Assembly (NCBI RefSeq): GCF_000498955.2
Contig: NZ_AYGX02000035.1
Coordinates: forward strand, 1 to 45,199
DNA from: Lactiplantibacillus fabifermentans DSM 21115
GTDB lineage: Bacteria > Bacillota > Bacilli > Lactobacillales > Lactobacillaceae
Reading direction: 5' to 3'
DNA length: 45,199 nt
Shown here: one piece after another, positions 15,821 to 24,649 of the stretch
How the letters are laid out: every line of letters begins with the position of its first letter
Numbering within the stretch: the stretch's first letter is position 1
Position numbers and translations under genes: made by a program
The notes under the pieces: model-generated
Seen by the model: only the letters and a program-made list of their open reading frames with translations
The model's database searches: none
Told to the model about the DNA's origin: nothing

Positions 15821-18634
15821 TTATGAATTAGCTTGTAATTTAGTTAAATCATCGGCACTAAAATAAATATCGCGTGGTTTCGACCCTTTAGCTGGTGAAA
15901 CATAGCCACGGCCTTCTAAATCGTCAATGATATTAGCTGCACGATTATAACCGACCGAGAATTTCCGTTGCAACTTCGACGTTGACACGGTGTCTTCCTC
16001 GGCTAAATAAGCTAACACTTCGGGCATTAATTCATCTTGATTTTTCGCCGCTTCTTCATGTTTCATCAAGCTATCTGGTTGAAATTCGTAATGCGGCGCT
16101 GCTTGATCACGCACATATTGGGCAATGTCATCAATTTCACTGTCGACATACGTCCCTTGCAGACGAATCGGCGTACTTTGGCCATTTCCGAGATATAACA
16201 TATCCCCACGACCAAGTAAGCGTTCGGCCCCACTGGCATCTAAAATCGTTCGTGAGTCAATTTGACTGGCGACCATAAAGGCGACCCGGGTTGGAATATT
16301 ATTTTTAATCAAGCCAGTCACGACATCCACACTAGGACGTTGCGTGGCGACTAACAAATGAATTCCGGCAGCCCGCGCCTTTTGGGTGATGCGGGCAATA
16401 TAATCTTGCACTTCACTGGAAGCGACCATCATCAAGTCCGCCAATTCGTCGATGACAATGACGATATATGGCATCTTCAAGCTTGGTTCATGGTGATCTT
16501 CAGCTAACTGATTAAATTGCTCGATATTCCGCGCGCCACCAGCCGCCAATTTGTCATAGCGATTGTCCATTTCATCCACGACCCACTTCAACGCAGCCGA
16601 AGCGGCTTTCGGTTCTGAAATCACTGGCGCAATCAAGTGTGGCACCTTATCATATGGTGCCATTTCAACGGCCTTCGGATCAATCAACAAGAGTTTGACT
16701 TCTTGCGGATTGGCCTTATACAGCAATGATACCAAAATACTATTAATAAACACCGATTTACCAGAGCCAGTGGCCCCAGCAATTAAACCGTGCGGCATCT
16801 TCCGCAAGTCCGTCACTTGTGGTTGGCCGAATAAGTCGACCCCTAGCGCCACGGTTAATGGTGATTTGCTTGTTTTGAATTTTTCGGAGTTTAAAACTTC
16901 CGACAACATTACCGGCCGCGACTTCTTATTCGGAATTTCAATGCCGACCGTGTTACGACCAGGAATCGGAGCTTCAATCCGAATATCTTTAGCCGCTAAG
17001 GCCAACTTCAAATCATCATTCAAATTGGTGATTTTGCTGACTTTGACCCCGCGGGCTAATTTCACTTGGAATTGCGTGACGGTCGGTCCAATAGTCCAAT
17101 CGACCACGTTAGCATCCACACCAAAGGCATCCAGCGACTCGTCTAAGGCGCTGGCCTTACTTTCAATCCAATCATCCATTTCAGATTCATCCGGCACAAC
17201 TGGGGCTTTTAACAAGTCTAATGGTGGCAAATGGTACGCCGCCAAAGCTTTATCATCGAGCACTGGTGCGGCCGAATCCGGATTATGGGGTGCTTCTACG
17301 GGCGCACTAGTTGGCGCCACCGTTGCTGCTACCGGCATCGGCGCCGTGGTCGTCGGACTAACTGGCCGTGCGGGCGTAATTGCGCGCGGGGCCGGCGTTG
17401 GTTGCACGCGTGGTTGCGCGCCAACCGGTTGATAAGGTTCTTCAGCTTGCGCAGACGTAGTAGCGGTTGGTGACACCGTGGTAGTCGTTGGCGTCGTGGT
17501 ATTTTCTACCGTAGCCGCGGTCGTCACACTCCCCTCCTCCGCTTTAGGCGCATCCTTAAATAACGCCAAATCAGATTGGGCATTGTGCTCCTCGGTCATA
17601 ATATCGCCTAACGACAAGCCTAAGCCATGCGTTGGCGCCGTGCTTGGCGCAGTTGACTCCGCTTCAGCATCAGCCACGGCCATCGCCGCTAAACTAGCGA
17701 CTTGGGCCGGCATCGAACTAGGCGCAGCCAATGACGTTTGTAACGCCGCTACTGCCGCTTCATCAGGTTCAAATACCGTGGTCGGATGCTGAAGAGCGGC
17801 CATCGACTGTTGCGCCGCTTTAGCACCAACACTGTCGGGCGTAAAGACTTCAGTTGCCACTGCTTGAGTCGTTTCAGTAGCTGTCGGGATTGATCGTGCG
17901 CGACTCGCTGAGGCAGAAGCCGGGGTCGTTACAGCAGCTGACTGCGGTTGTAACACTTCAGTTGGGGCCGTCGTTGACGTGACCGCTGCCGTTGACGCAG
18001 CAGAAGACTGCGGCTGAATGACTTCAGTCGGAGCTGTCGTTGACGCAACTGCTGATTGCGGCTGCAACACTTCAGTTGGGGCCGTCGTCGAAGCAACCGT
18101 TGCTTGAACGGTCGTTTGCGGCGCAATCACTTCGGTTGGAGCGGCCGTCGTCGCGGTGGCTTGCGGTTCAAAGGTGACCGTGGGTTCTGCCGCCGTGGCC
18201 GCCTGACTTAATTCAGGGTGGGCCAAGTCGACTAGTTCCAAATGATCATCGGTAACTTTAGCCATCAAAAAGAAGCTGTCGGGGGCTTTATGTAAGCTTG
18301 CTTCAACTTCCAAGTAGTTCGTCTGGTCGCTGTCCACGATCACCCCACCGGTTGCTAACGCCGGACTGATTTGAGCCGGAATTTGCGACGGATGGAAACT
18401 GCCATGCGTGCCACTGTTAAAGAGCTCCGCCTGGCTAGTGGCGCTGGTCGGAGTCGTTTGCGGCTTAACTGGCGCGGCTGACGAGACGGGCCGTACCGCT
18501 TGTGAGACGACCGGCTGGGCTTGACTAGTGGCGGCCGAAGCCGCACTGGTTGATTGACTGGCGGCCGAAACGGGTTTATTTGGTTTTACAATTGGATATT
18601 TCCGGAAAAAAGCCGGGCCATCATAATGGTTCAT
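15821..18634 (-). CDS. sftA: DNA translocase of the FtsK/SpoIIIE family, SftA type
   Basis: SftA-like translocases move chromosome ends away from the closing septum. The 937-residue product lacks N-terminal membrane segments, as in soluble SftA (YtpS) and unlike FtsK/SpoIIIE. Residues from about 30 to 480 are a low-complexity A/T/P/S/V-rich linker with four near-repeats of TAPTEVLQPQ. The motor follows, with Walker A GATGSGKS near residue 610 and Walker B VIVIDELAD, then a C-terminal winged-helix gamma domain that reads polar DNA sequences (about 860-925, KLQRKFSVGYNRAANIID). The ATG at 18634 (MNHYDGPAFF) has AGGA eight bases upstream; ATG 18643 is possible. It lies in ytpR-sftA-murC. Confidence 0.93.
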   Translation of the reverse strand: MNHYDGPAFFRKYPIVKPNKPVSAASQSTSAASAATSQAQPVVSQAVRPVSSAAPVKPQTTPTSATSQAELFNSGTHGSFHPSQIPAQISPALATGGVIVDSDQTNYLEVEASLHKAPDSFFLMAKVTDDHLELVDLAHPELSQAATAAEPTVTFEPQATATTAAPTEVIAPQTTVQATVASTTAPTEVLQPQSAVASTTAPTEVIQPQSSAASTAAVTSTTAPTEVLQPQSAAVTTPASASASRARSIPTATETTQAVATEVFTPDSVGAKAAQQSMAALQHPTTVFEPDEAAVAALQTSLAAPSSMPAQVASLAAMAVADAEAESTAPSTAPTHGLGLSLGDIMTEEHNAQSDLALFKDAPKAEEGSVTTAATVENTTTPTTTTVSPTATTSAQAEEPYQPVGAQPRVQPTPAPRAITPARPVSPTTTAPMPVAATVAPTSAPVEAPHNPDSAAPVLDDKALAAYHLPPLDLLKAPVVPDESEMDDWIESKASALDESLDAFGVDANVVDWTIGPTVTQFQVKLARGVKVSKITNLNDDLKLALAAKDIRIEAPIPGRNTVGIEIPNKKSRPVMLSEVLNSEKFKTSKSPLTVALGVDLFGQPQVTDLRKMPHGLIAGATGSGKSVFINSILVSLLYKANPQEVKLLLIDPKAVEMAPYDKVPHLIAPVISEPKAASAALKWVVDEMDNRYDKLAAGGARNIEQFNQLAEDHHEPSLKMPYIVIVIDELADLMMVASSEVQDYIARITQKARAAGIHLLVATQRPSVDVVTGLIKNNIPTRVAFMVASQIDSRTILDASGAERLLGRGDMLYLGNGQSTPIRLQGTYVDSEIDDIAQYVRDQAAPHYEFQPDSLMKHEEAAKNQDELMPEVLAYLAEEDTVSTSKLQRKFSVGYNRAANIIDDLEGRGYVSPAKGSKPRDIYFSADDLTKLQANS
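17938..18150 (-). repeat. Imperfect tandem repeat inside the sftA linker
   Basis: Four imperfect copies, spaced roughly 49-69 bases apart, encode variants of TTAPTEV(I/L)xPQ, with cores near 18116, 18056, 18007 and 17938. A weaker fifth remnant lies near 17845. The reading frame is kept throughout. Such arrays often vary in copy number between strains. Confidence 0.8.
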
Positions 18635-18657
18635 TTCAATCATCCTAATCAATAAGG

Positions 18658-19299
18658 TTAAGCATCAAACAACGTTTGCGCCCGTTTAAAGTCAAATGGT
18701 TCGCCAACGGGTTGATAATCAGCTGGCAAGATTAAAGCGCCCGGACGTTGTGGTGCGTTTGGTAATTTCAATTCGCGACCGGAAACGATCATGCCGTCAC
18801 TTTCGATGCCTCGTAATTCACCGGGCCAAATAATTAAGCCATCCGGCATCATCGCACCAACTTTAGCAACCACGACCAAAATATCAGCTGCCATGTTCGG
18901 TGAGCCACTGACGATTTGGACCGTTTCAGTATCGCTGACCCGGGTTTTAGTTACTTTTAAATGGTCTGATTTTGGGTGGGCTTCAGCGGATTCAACATAA
19001 CCCACCACAAACTTCGGGTCATCATCGACCACGAGTTCCGCTTCAAAATCATTAGCCGTTAATAATTGATTTAATTGGTCGACCTGTTCCGCGGTCAAAT
19101 GCACTTGACCGTTCACTTCTAATTGGCCGAGGGTCTTCGAAACGTCAAAAAAGTTATAACCTAAAGTTTCACCAGTAGCGGTGTCACTAATACGCGTGAC
19201 ATTTTGATGGGTTTCAATTTTTTGGTCAGCGGTATCTGGTCGTAAAATAGCGATCAACGTATCGCCTAATTCAGTTGGATTGTAGCTTGTAATTAACAT
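18658..19299 (-). CDS. ytpR: YtpR family tRNA-binding-domain protein
   Basis: YtpR proteins combine a short N-terminal domain with a C-terminal OB-fold related to the tRNA-binding domain of PheRS beta (EMAP-II/Trbp111 type); the cellular role is not established. The 213-residue product has the OB-fold at about 95-205, with GYVESAEAHPKSDHLKVTK and VVVAKVGAMMPDGL. The start chosen is ATG 19299 (MLITSYNP) behind AAAGGGG. It heads ytpR-sftA-murC, as in Bacillus, where ytpR precedes ytpS. Confidence 0.92.
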   Translation of the reverse strand: MLITSYNPTELGDTLIAILRPDTADQKIETHQNVTRISDTATGETLGYNFFDVSKTLGQLEVNGQVHLTAEQVDQLNQLLTANDFEAELVVDDDPKFVVGYVESAEAHPKSDHLKVTKTRVSDTETVQIVSGSPNMAADILVVVAKVGAMMPDGLIIWPGELRGIESDGMIVSGRELKLPNAPQRPGALILPADYQPVGEPFDFKRAQTLFDA

Positions 19300-19338
19300 G
19301 TGAATCCCCTTTGCTCTCATTTTAGCGTTCAATTTAAT

Positions 19339-19344
19339 ATTATA
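19339..19344 (-). promoter_or_regulatory. Possible -10 box for ytpR-sftA-murC
   Basis: TATAAT on the minus strand, 40 bases before ytpR. No good -35 is seen at the normal distance. Confidence 0.45.
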
Positions 19345-19792
19345 GCCTATTTTGACTAATTCTTACTGATTAATTATGACTTTTCTTTATCAAAAGTATT
19401 GGTGGTATACCTAATTAACAAATTCATGCTAATCACTAGTAAGCACGCATTAAAAAACACACTATTTATTTTAGCATACTCCCCCGCGATTCTTAGAAAC
19501 ATGTGCCGACAAGTTTGCGACCAACTAAAAAAACGCCGGTCACCTTTTACCTAGTGAACCCGCATTTTTAATCGTTCTAGTCAGCCGACTTGAGCAGCCT
19601 AACACCAACATTATCGACCAACAGTGGCGAATTTTCGGCACCCTCGCTAATATTTTTATGATTGTGAACGCATAAAAGTAGTTATCCGGCGCAATTATAT
19701 GATAATTTTTTGTATTTTTGCCCGAATCATTGGTATACTATTTCTGAACTTAAAAATATCCCAAGTTGAGTTGGTCGAAAGGAGCACGCAAC
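19345..19792. other. Intergenic region between divergent ytpR and the PepSY-like gene
   Basis: I see no gene here. An imperfect hairpin (GGTCAC with GTGAACC, about 19526-19568) flanked by A and T runs resembles a terminator. The plus-strand promoter lies at the right end: TATACT (19734-19739) as an extended -10 (TGGTATACT), with a weak -35 TTGTAT (19710-19715). Confidence 0.45.
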
Positions 19793-20116
19793 ATGCACAA
19801 ACAAATTCAATATGGCGGCTTATTAGCGGTTGGGATGGCTGGTCTGGCCGGTGGTTTTTCCGTTGGCGGGCTTCTCAAGCGCCTGCGCCGACCAACCCCT
19901 AACCAAATTCTGAACCAAGTCAAACGGGCTTTCTTAAAAGAAGCGCCCATTGAAGGTTCATGGATTGAAATGAAAAAAGCCCCGTTACAAAAATTTGCCT
20001 TACGGACAGACGTTTACTATGGCGGTATCACTCGCTATGAAGACGGCCAACTAGTCCAATACGAATTTTTAGCCGATGCGAATACGGGTAGTATTTTAGA
20101 TATTTATCGACTTTAA
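19793..20116 (+). CDS. Small membrane-anchored PepSY-like protein
   Basis: The 107-residue product starts at ATG 19793 behind AAAGGAG. It has an N-terminal glycine-rich hydrophobic segment (about 9-30) followed by a short basic stretch (KRLRR), predicting an N-in membrane anchor. The C-terminal half (LRTDVYYGGITRYEDGQLVQ, then YEFLADANTGSILDIYRL) looks like a PepSY/YpeB-type domain, a fold seen in protease propeptides and regulators. Function is unknown. It has its own promoter and is followed by two hairpin terminators. Confidence 0.75.
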   Translation: MHKQIQYGGLLAVGMAGLAGGFSVGGLLKRLRRPTPNQILNQVKRAFLKEAPIEGSWIEMKKAPLQKFALRTDVYYGGITRYEDGQLVQYEFLADANTGSILDIYRL

Positions 20117-20125
20117 TTATTTAAA

Positions 20126-20158
20126 CGGGTGCCCCGGTGATTAGCTTGGCACCCGTTT
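20126..20158 (+). terminator. Terminator-like hairpin after the PepSY-like gene
   Basis: AACGGGTGCC pairs with GGCACCCGTT around a 14-base loop. The T run after it is short. Confidence 0.7.
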
Positions 20159-20185
20159 CGTCCATAAAAATCGTAAAAATAGCAA

Positions 20186-20228
20186 TGCGCGCCTGATGAA
20201 GTTTTAACTTCGTCAGACGCGCATTTTT
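20186..20228. terminator. Bidirectional terminator, conserved-core type 1
   Basis: GCGCGCCTGATGAAGTT pairs with AACTTCGTCAGACGCGC, with a T run on the right. It lies between convergent genes. The inner part TGATGAAGTT/AACTTCGTCA resembles the hairpins at 27639-27674 and 30103-30141. Confidence 0.8.
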
Positions 20229-20266
20229 GAATTGACCTACTGATATTACTGGGCCCAATAACCACT

Positions 20267-20420
20267 CAATCGACCGACTGTAATGGAATCGTCCTGAAAG
20301 TGGCGTTAACGGACGTCTTTTGAGACTTGGGTTTCAAGATCATCATAAGCGAGATTCAAGACCGCCTCTCAAGCTCGGACCGGTCCCATTACGGTCAGCC
20401 AATTGCGGCAATAACCAACT
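20267..20420 (+). repeat. R element, copy B (deleted)
   Basis: It keeps parts of both arms (ACTGTAATGGAATCGTCCTG on the left, ATTACGGTCAGCCAATTGC on the right) and the GGACCGGTCC core. It lacks the AACGGGC hairpin and 11 bases of the right arm. It overlaps the 3' end of the minus-strand ORF at 20343-20780. Confidence 0.8.
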
Positions 20421-20780
20421 ATTAGAAAGACCCTGTTGCGACCCCAGCGCCCAAAATGACGCCCGGTAATTTTGCGTCGCCGTATAAAAAATACCATGCT
20501 GTTGAATTGAAAACTCATCAATCTTAGCGCCGGTCTCCGTCACAATGGGATGGTTGATCAAATAATCGCCGCGCTTTGTCCAGGGCGTCCGATTTTTTTG
20601 ATAATCATTTTTCGTGATACGTACCGTACTGGCTAAAATCGGATGACCACTCGTCATCAAATTCACTCGAACGGCCCCCGTTGGCGACAGCGACAGACCG
20701 CCCAAACATAACATCACGACCACCAACAATCCGCCAATAACTTTCACCATTATTTGTCCGTGTCGTTTCAAACAAATCAC
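20343..20780 (-). CDS. Hypothetical membrane-anchored/secreted protein with a repeat-derived tail
   Basis: The ORF is 145 residues from GTG 20780 behind GGGAAG; ATG 20750 (MVKVIGGLLVVVMLCLGG) is an alternative. Either way an N-terminal hydrophobic segment of about 17 residues predicts a signal or anchor. The middle (NLMTSGHPILASTVRITKND, then QHGIFYTATQNYRASFWALG) is unrecognised. The last 25 or so residues (SWLLPQLADRNGTGPSLRGG) are encoded by the R element copy B, so the natural C-terminus may have been lost or replaced. It is transcribed after the ydbS-ydbT pair, with a 175-base gap. Confidence 0.6.
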   Translation of the reverse strand: MICLKRHGQIMVKVIGGLLVVVMLCLGGLSLSPTGAVRVNLMTSGHPILASTVRITKNDYQKNRTPWTKRGDYLINHPIVTETGAKIDEFSIQQHGIFYTATQNYRASFWALGSQQGLSNSWLLPQLADRNGTGPSLRGGLESRL

Positions 20781-20955
20781 CTATCTTCCCAATTGGTTAG
20801 TCCGTATTTGCAATTAACCACATGTCTAATGTTAATTATACTAAGATACTGGGAAGTGGGACCCCAGCAGCATCGGGCTAGCTCGCATGCGGTGCTAGTC
20901 CCAAACCATCCTGACCACTGAACCGAAACAGCTTTCCTAATCGCTTCACTAATCC

Positions 20956-22461
20956 TTAATGTGCTAAATACCAGGCCTGAATTTGTTGGGCGGTCACCGC
21001 GGGCAAGTACCGGACTTCCACCAATTCCTCGCCATTGCCACTGCGCAATGAAACGTTCAAATGCGCCAAATTTGTTCTTGCCATCCAAATACTTTGGTGG
21101 ACCCCAACCGCTTGGACTTTAGCGCGGGGCACCAGCCAAACTTGACGCCGAAACCAAGTCCCCGTCTGCAAGACTAATAAGTCGGCATTTAGCGTGGCCG
21201 CCCCCATTTGGTGGCCAGCATACCAGCCTTGCAAGCACGCCAAAACTAGCCATAATGGCCAACTCATGAGTACCCACTTTAAAAATACGGGGCGCCACCA
21301 AGCTAAGCCACCACTCAAGACCGCTAAAACACCGAACCACGCGATAACATTATTGCGGATCAATGCAAATTTCGCCCGCCCGGTTAAGTTAGTCAACGGT
21401 GGTAACTTGGTCGGTAACCAGTCAATGACCGGTTGCAAAACGGCTAATGCCTGATTTTGAGGTACTACGGGTAACAATAATAATTGATCATCGTCGTCGC
21501 TAGCCCCCACTTGACTCGCAGATAACACTTGCACGGTCATCAAATGTAACCATTGCCGTAAGACCGTCTGTTTGAATTTAACGGCCTGAATCTTAGTTCG
21601 ACGAATATTAGCTTGATTCCGGTCAAAAAAGCCGTGCGTCACCGTTAAATTAGCCGGTGTGACCGCCAAGGTAAAATGATAATACTTTTGAATCACGTTC
21701 AAGTATGACGCGACCAATCCTAGTATGACGACGCTGACGAGCAGCAGGCCCCATTCCCACGGTTCAAAATGCGCCACCAAGCCACTGACCATGTCCCAAG
21801 TATGGCCATTCAACCAACGACTACCCTCACCCACTAACCAAATCAAAGCGATGACGATGGGAATAATTCCAATTGAGCTTAAAGCGTACAAATTCAAATC
21901 ATGCCAAGCCACTTCAATCGCTGGTGATGTCGCACTGGTTGCAGCGACTGGTTCAACCTTCGTATCCACCGCGGCCGCTTCCACTGCCTCATCCGGCCGG
22001 TCTTTCATCGTGACTGCGATTGCATGCTGTTGTGCCAAATAATCGCCGACGGTTTGCGTCACTAGCGGCAACTTGATGCCATCTTCATCATCGACCCGTT
22101 CCGCCGTGGCAATGGTGACTTGCTCTAAATGTAACGGTCGCATGAACCAGCGTTGTTGACGCTGAACGGCTTGAATTTGACGATAAGGTAAGTGATGCAC
22201 CTCCCGGAAAATAATGCCTTCATGAATCGTGAGACCAGTGGCGGTGATTTGATACGTGAAGCACCAATATCGTAAGCCGGCATCGACGACGGCCACCACA
22301 AATAAGGCGCCCATGCCAACAAGCACGGCTTGCCAGTACCGATCACGGAGATGCAACAATCCGGTTAACCAGAACACCCCGACGGCGAGGAAAAACGCCA
22401 TTTGGACACTCTCATATAAAAATTGTAATAACGCCCATGCTGACAAATGTTTAGTTTTCAT
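20956..22461 (-). CDS. ydbT: YdbT-like bacterial PH-domain membrane protein
   Basis: The 501-residue product has N-terminal membrane segments (about 11-60), a bacterial PH domain (about 65-135, with LTIHEGIIFREVHHLPYRQI), a second membrane pair near 190-260, another PH domain (about 265-340) and a third after a membrane pair (about 365-500). The family motif R(x)-x-I-Q-A-V recurs. Some Bacillus YdbS/YdbT homologues affect resistance to a bacteriocin; the general role is unknown. It overlaps the upstream YdbS-like gene by 11 bases. Confidence 0.85.
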   Translation of the reverse strand: MKTKHLSAWALLQFLYESVQMAFFLAVGVFWLTGLLHLRDRYWQAVLVGMGALFVVAVVDAGLRYWCFTYQITATGLTIHEGIIFREVHHLPYRQIQAVQRQQRWFMRPLHLEQVTIATAERVDDEDGIKLPLVTQTVGDYLAQQHAIAVTMKDRPDEAVEAAAVDTKVEPVAATSATSPAIEVAWHDLNLYALSSIGIIPIVIALIWLVGEGSRWLNGHTWDMVSGLVAHFEPWEWGLLLVSVVILGLVASYLNVIQKYYHFTLAVTPANLTVTHGFFDRNQANIRRTKIQAVKFKQTVLRQWLHLMTVQVLSASQVGASDDDDQLLLLPVVPQNQALAVLQPVIDWLPTKLPPLTNLTGRAKFALIRNNVIAWFGVLAVLSGGLAWWRPVFLKWVLMSWPLWLVLACLQGWYAGHQMGAATLNADLLVLQTGTWFRRQVWLVPRAKVQAVGVHQSIWMARTNLAHLNVSLRSGNGEELVEVRYLPAVTAQQIQAWYLAH

Positions 22462-22915
22462 CGACTGACACCTGCGCTAATTGCATGATTTTTTCGCGCA
22501 ATTGATTGGCGACCGTGGGCGTAACGCCATCAATATCATAACTATCGGCCGCGGTCGCAATCGAAACCGCTTGTAAGTGATTGAGCTGTAACAGCGGTCC
22601 GGCGTTCAAAGTGACATTCTGAATGCGACTGATTGGAATCGCGATGGTTTGTTTGAAAATAACCCCGTGGCGAATCGAAACTTCATTTTCGGTAATCGCA
22701 TATCGCCAAAAGGCATAACGATATGGTATTAAGGCAAGTTCGACCACGACATCTAAAATACTTAAGATCAGCGCGGCTAGTGGTAGCCACCACCACCAAT
22801 GCCAAATACTCTGGGCGCCCCATAGTGCAGCAGTAATGACCAAGTCAACTAGGCCACTAATGATGGCACTGCTCAGCCAAACTTTTTTAATCGTTACTGG
22901 TAATTGTTGTGTCAT
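22451..22915 (-). CDS. ydbS: YdbS-like bacterial PH-domain membrane protein
   Basis: The 154-residue product has two membrane segments (about 14-60) followed by one bacterial PH domain (about 65-145) with WRYAITENEVSIRHGVIFKQ and ISRIQNVTLNAGPL, the standard YdbS layout. The start has a GGGGAAA site. Its 11-base overlap with the next gene indicates coupled translation, so the two proteins probably work as a complex in the membrane. Confidence 0.87.
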   Translation of the reverse strand: MTQQLPVTIKKVWLSSAIISGLVDLVITAALWGAQSIWHWWWWLPLAALILSILDVVVELALIPYRYAFWRYAITENEVSIRHGVIFKQTIAIPISRIQNVTLNAGPLLQLNHLQAVSIATAADSYDIDGVTPTVANQLREKIMQLAQVSVDEN

Positions 22916-22989
22916 AATTTCCCCGTTCCCCTTTAAATCAGTCTTGCGGTCCCCACCGCAATTAGTTCATTAAGCGTACCATTAATCGG

Positions 22990-23020
22990 CACACGAAAAA
23001 AGAGTCCCCCGCAGGCAACT
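22990..23020 (-). terminator. Possible terminator after trmB
   Basis: On the minus strand an imperfect hairpin (GGAGTTGCC with GGGGGACTC) is followed by six T, just past the trmB stop. Confidence 0.5.
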
Positions 23021-23032
23021 CCATTCGCTTAA

Positions 23033-23677
23033 TTATTTAGTTGGAAAAGTGGCGATAATTTTATAAATTGGCCCATGAATACTAAATTTTTGTTCGTATT
23101 CCGTTTCCACATTTTCTTCGGGCGTCACGACCGCATGTAAATCGAGCCACACCTGTTCAAAGTGTAATCCAAAATTATTCATGCTCGTTAATGAGAATTC
23201 AAACAAGCCCCGATTATCGGTCTTAAATTCAATCTGGCCGGCTGGTTTTAAGACTTCTTGATACGCTGCCAAGAACGACTTATACGTTAACCGGCGCTTC
23301 TCATGGCGAGATTTAGGCCATGGATCGGAGAAGTTCAAGTATAACCGGTCAATTTCATTCGGTTCGAAAAAGGCCGTCACGGCTTGCCCATCGGCGTGGC
23401 ACAATTGCAAGTTTGGCAAGGGTTCTTCAACCAATTTGCGTAAAATCACCGCAATGACCGACGTTTGAATTTCAATGGCGATGTAGTTGATTTCAGGATG
23501 TTGCTTGGCCATCTCAATAATGAATTGACCCTTCCCACTGCCGACTTCGATTTGAATCGGTTGCGGCTTGGCAAAACGCGTTTGCCACTTGCCCCGCAAA
23601 TCGGCGGGCGTTTCCGTAATTAATTCTGGGTGAGCGTTGATTAACTTGGGCGCCCATGGTTTGTTCCGTACACGCAT
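23033..23677 (-). CDS. trmB: tRNA (guanine-N7-)-methyltransferase
   Basis: TrmB forms m7G46 in the tRNA variable loop using SAM. The 214-residue product has the family length. It shows the SAM motif PIQIEVGSGKGQFIIEMA and the signature LNFSDPWPKSRHEKRRL. The start has GGAGAAAAA. It follows the ytmP-like kinase gene, the same order as in Bacillus, with a terminator between them. Confidence 0.97.
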   Translation of the reverse strand: MRVRNKPWAPKLINAHPELITETPADLRGKWQTRFAKPQPIQIEVGSGKGQFIIEMAKQHPEINYIAIEIQTSVIAVILRKLVEEPLPNLQLCHADGQAVTAFFEPNEIDRLYLNFSDPWPKSRHEKRRLTYKSFLAAYQEVLKPAGQIEFKTDNRGLFEFSLTSMNNFGLHFEQVWLDLHAVVTPEENVETEYEQKFSIHGPIYKIIATFPTK

Positions 23678-23698
23678 AAATTTTTCTCCTTATTCCAT

Positions 23699-23732
23699 AA
23701 AACAGCCGCGAATTCCGAGTGGGACTCGCGGC
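23699..23732 (-). terminator. Terminator between the ytmP-like gene and trmB
   Basis: AGCCGCGA pairs with TTCGCGGCT, followed by GTTTT on the minus strand. Confidence 0.7.
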
Positions 23733-23746
23733 TAAGTGACCTTTTC

Positions 23747-24532
23747 TTAGACTTCGTATTGCGATAACTCTTCTAAGAAAATAATTTCATGATTCATTTT
23801 GTGATACTGATTACGATAATAATTATCTTTAATATTCAGCAATAGATTAATCTTAGCGTACCAGACAACCCGCGTTTGTAAATCCGGGGTCATCGTTTCG
23901 CCATATTCACTGAACCACGCTTGCCAGTCCGCTAATGGCACGTATTCACAGAGCAACATACTAATATCTGACGCTGGGTCCGCAAAACGCGCGGAATCCC
24001 AGTCAACTAAATAAAGTTGTTCTGACTCTGAACGCAACCAGTTCTTGTGGTTTAAATCACCATGACAGACCCGATAATCCGAGATTGGCAACGTTGGTAA
24101 CGTGCCTTTTAACTCGTTTAAAATCCGGACCATCAAAGGATGGTGCCGTAAATCATCTGGCAAATCGCTTAAATATTGTTGAATAAATTCATGTGGTCGC
24201 ACGACTTGGCCGCCGACCTTACGTAACATCCGATGAAGCAACTTGGAATTGTGCACACGTGCCAATAAATGCGCTACATCAGGTAGCTGCATTTGTTGCT
24301 TAGTTAAAGTTTGACCATTCAGCCATTCTTGGGCGGTTAACGTATCTCCACTTGAGATTCGTTTGGTCCAGATTAACCGCGGGGTAATTTCTTCCATCGA
24401 CAGCGCCGCTAAAAACGGCGAAGCATTACGTTTCAAGAACAACCGTTGTTGATTCTTTTTGCCCATGAAGGCTTTATTCGTATTGCCATAAATCGGATAT
24501 ATATCCCAGCCGTCATCAAGTTCGAAATCCAT
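23747..24532 (-). CDS. ytmP: YtmP-like phosphotransferase (aminoglycoside/choline kinase fold)
   Basis: The 261-residue product has the kinase-like Brenner motif CHGDLNHKNWL and the metal-binding LVDWDSARFADP of the APH/choline kinase family. The substrate is unknown; in Bacillus the homologue also lies upstream of trmB. The start chosen is ATG 24532 (MDFELDDGWDIYPIYGNTNK) behind GAGAGGAG. A drug-resistance role is not implied, since the gene is part of the conserved core. Confidence 0.9.
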   Translation of the reverse strand: MDFELDDGWDIYPIYGNTNKAFMGKKNQQRLFLKRNASPFLAALSMEEITPRLIWTKRISSGDTLTAQEWLNGQTLTKQQMQLPDVAHLLARVHNSKLLHRMLRKVGGQVVRPHEFIQQYLSDLPDDLRHHPLMVRILNELKGTLPTLPISDYRVCHGDLNHKNWLRSESEQLYLVDWDSARFADPASDISMLLCEYVPLADWQAWFSEYGETMTPDLQTRVVWYAKINLLLNIKDNYYRNQYHKMNHEIIFLEELSQYEV

Positions 24533-24596
24533 CAGCCCCACTCCTCTCAAATTATTTAAAAATCATTATTTCAAATTGACTTAACAATCACATTTT

Positions 24597-24630
24597 AAAG
24601 ACCAAAGCAGTCGCCGTCAAGTCTTTTTAA
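24597..24630 (-). terminator. Possible weak terminator after ecsB
   Basis: On the minus strand AAAGAC pairs with GTCTTT around a long loop. No strong T run follows. Confidence 0.35.
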
Positions 24631-24649
24631 TCGTTGTGCCATCAACGTT

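Noticed and set aside
16563-17792. Long plus-strand ORFs (289 and 104 codons) opposite sftA
   Set aside because: They are antisense shadows of the GC-rich, repetitive linker and motor region of sftA and have no plausible start signals.
20777-21088. 103-codon minus-strand ORF overlapping ydbT
   Set aside because: It overlaps the end of the well-supported ydbT gene in another frame and continues into non-coding sequence without recognisable content.
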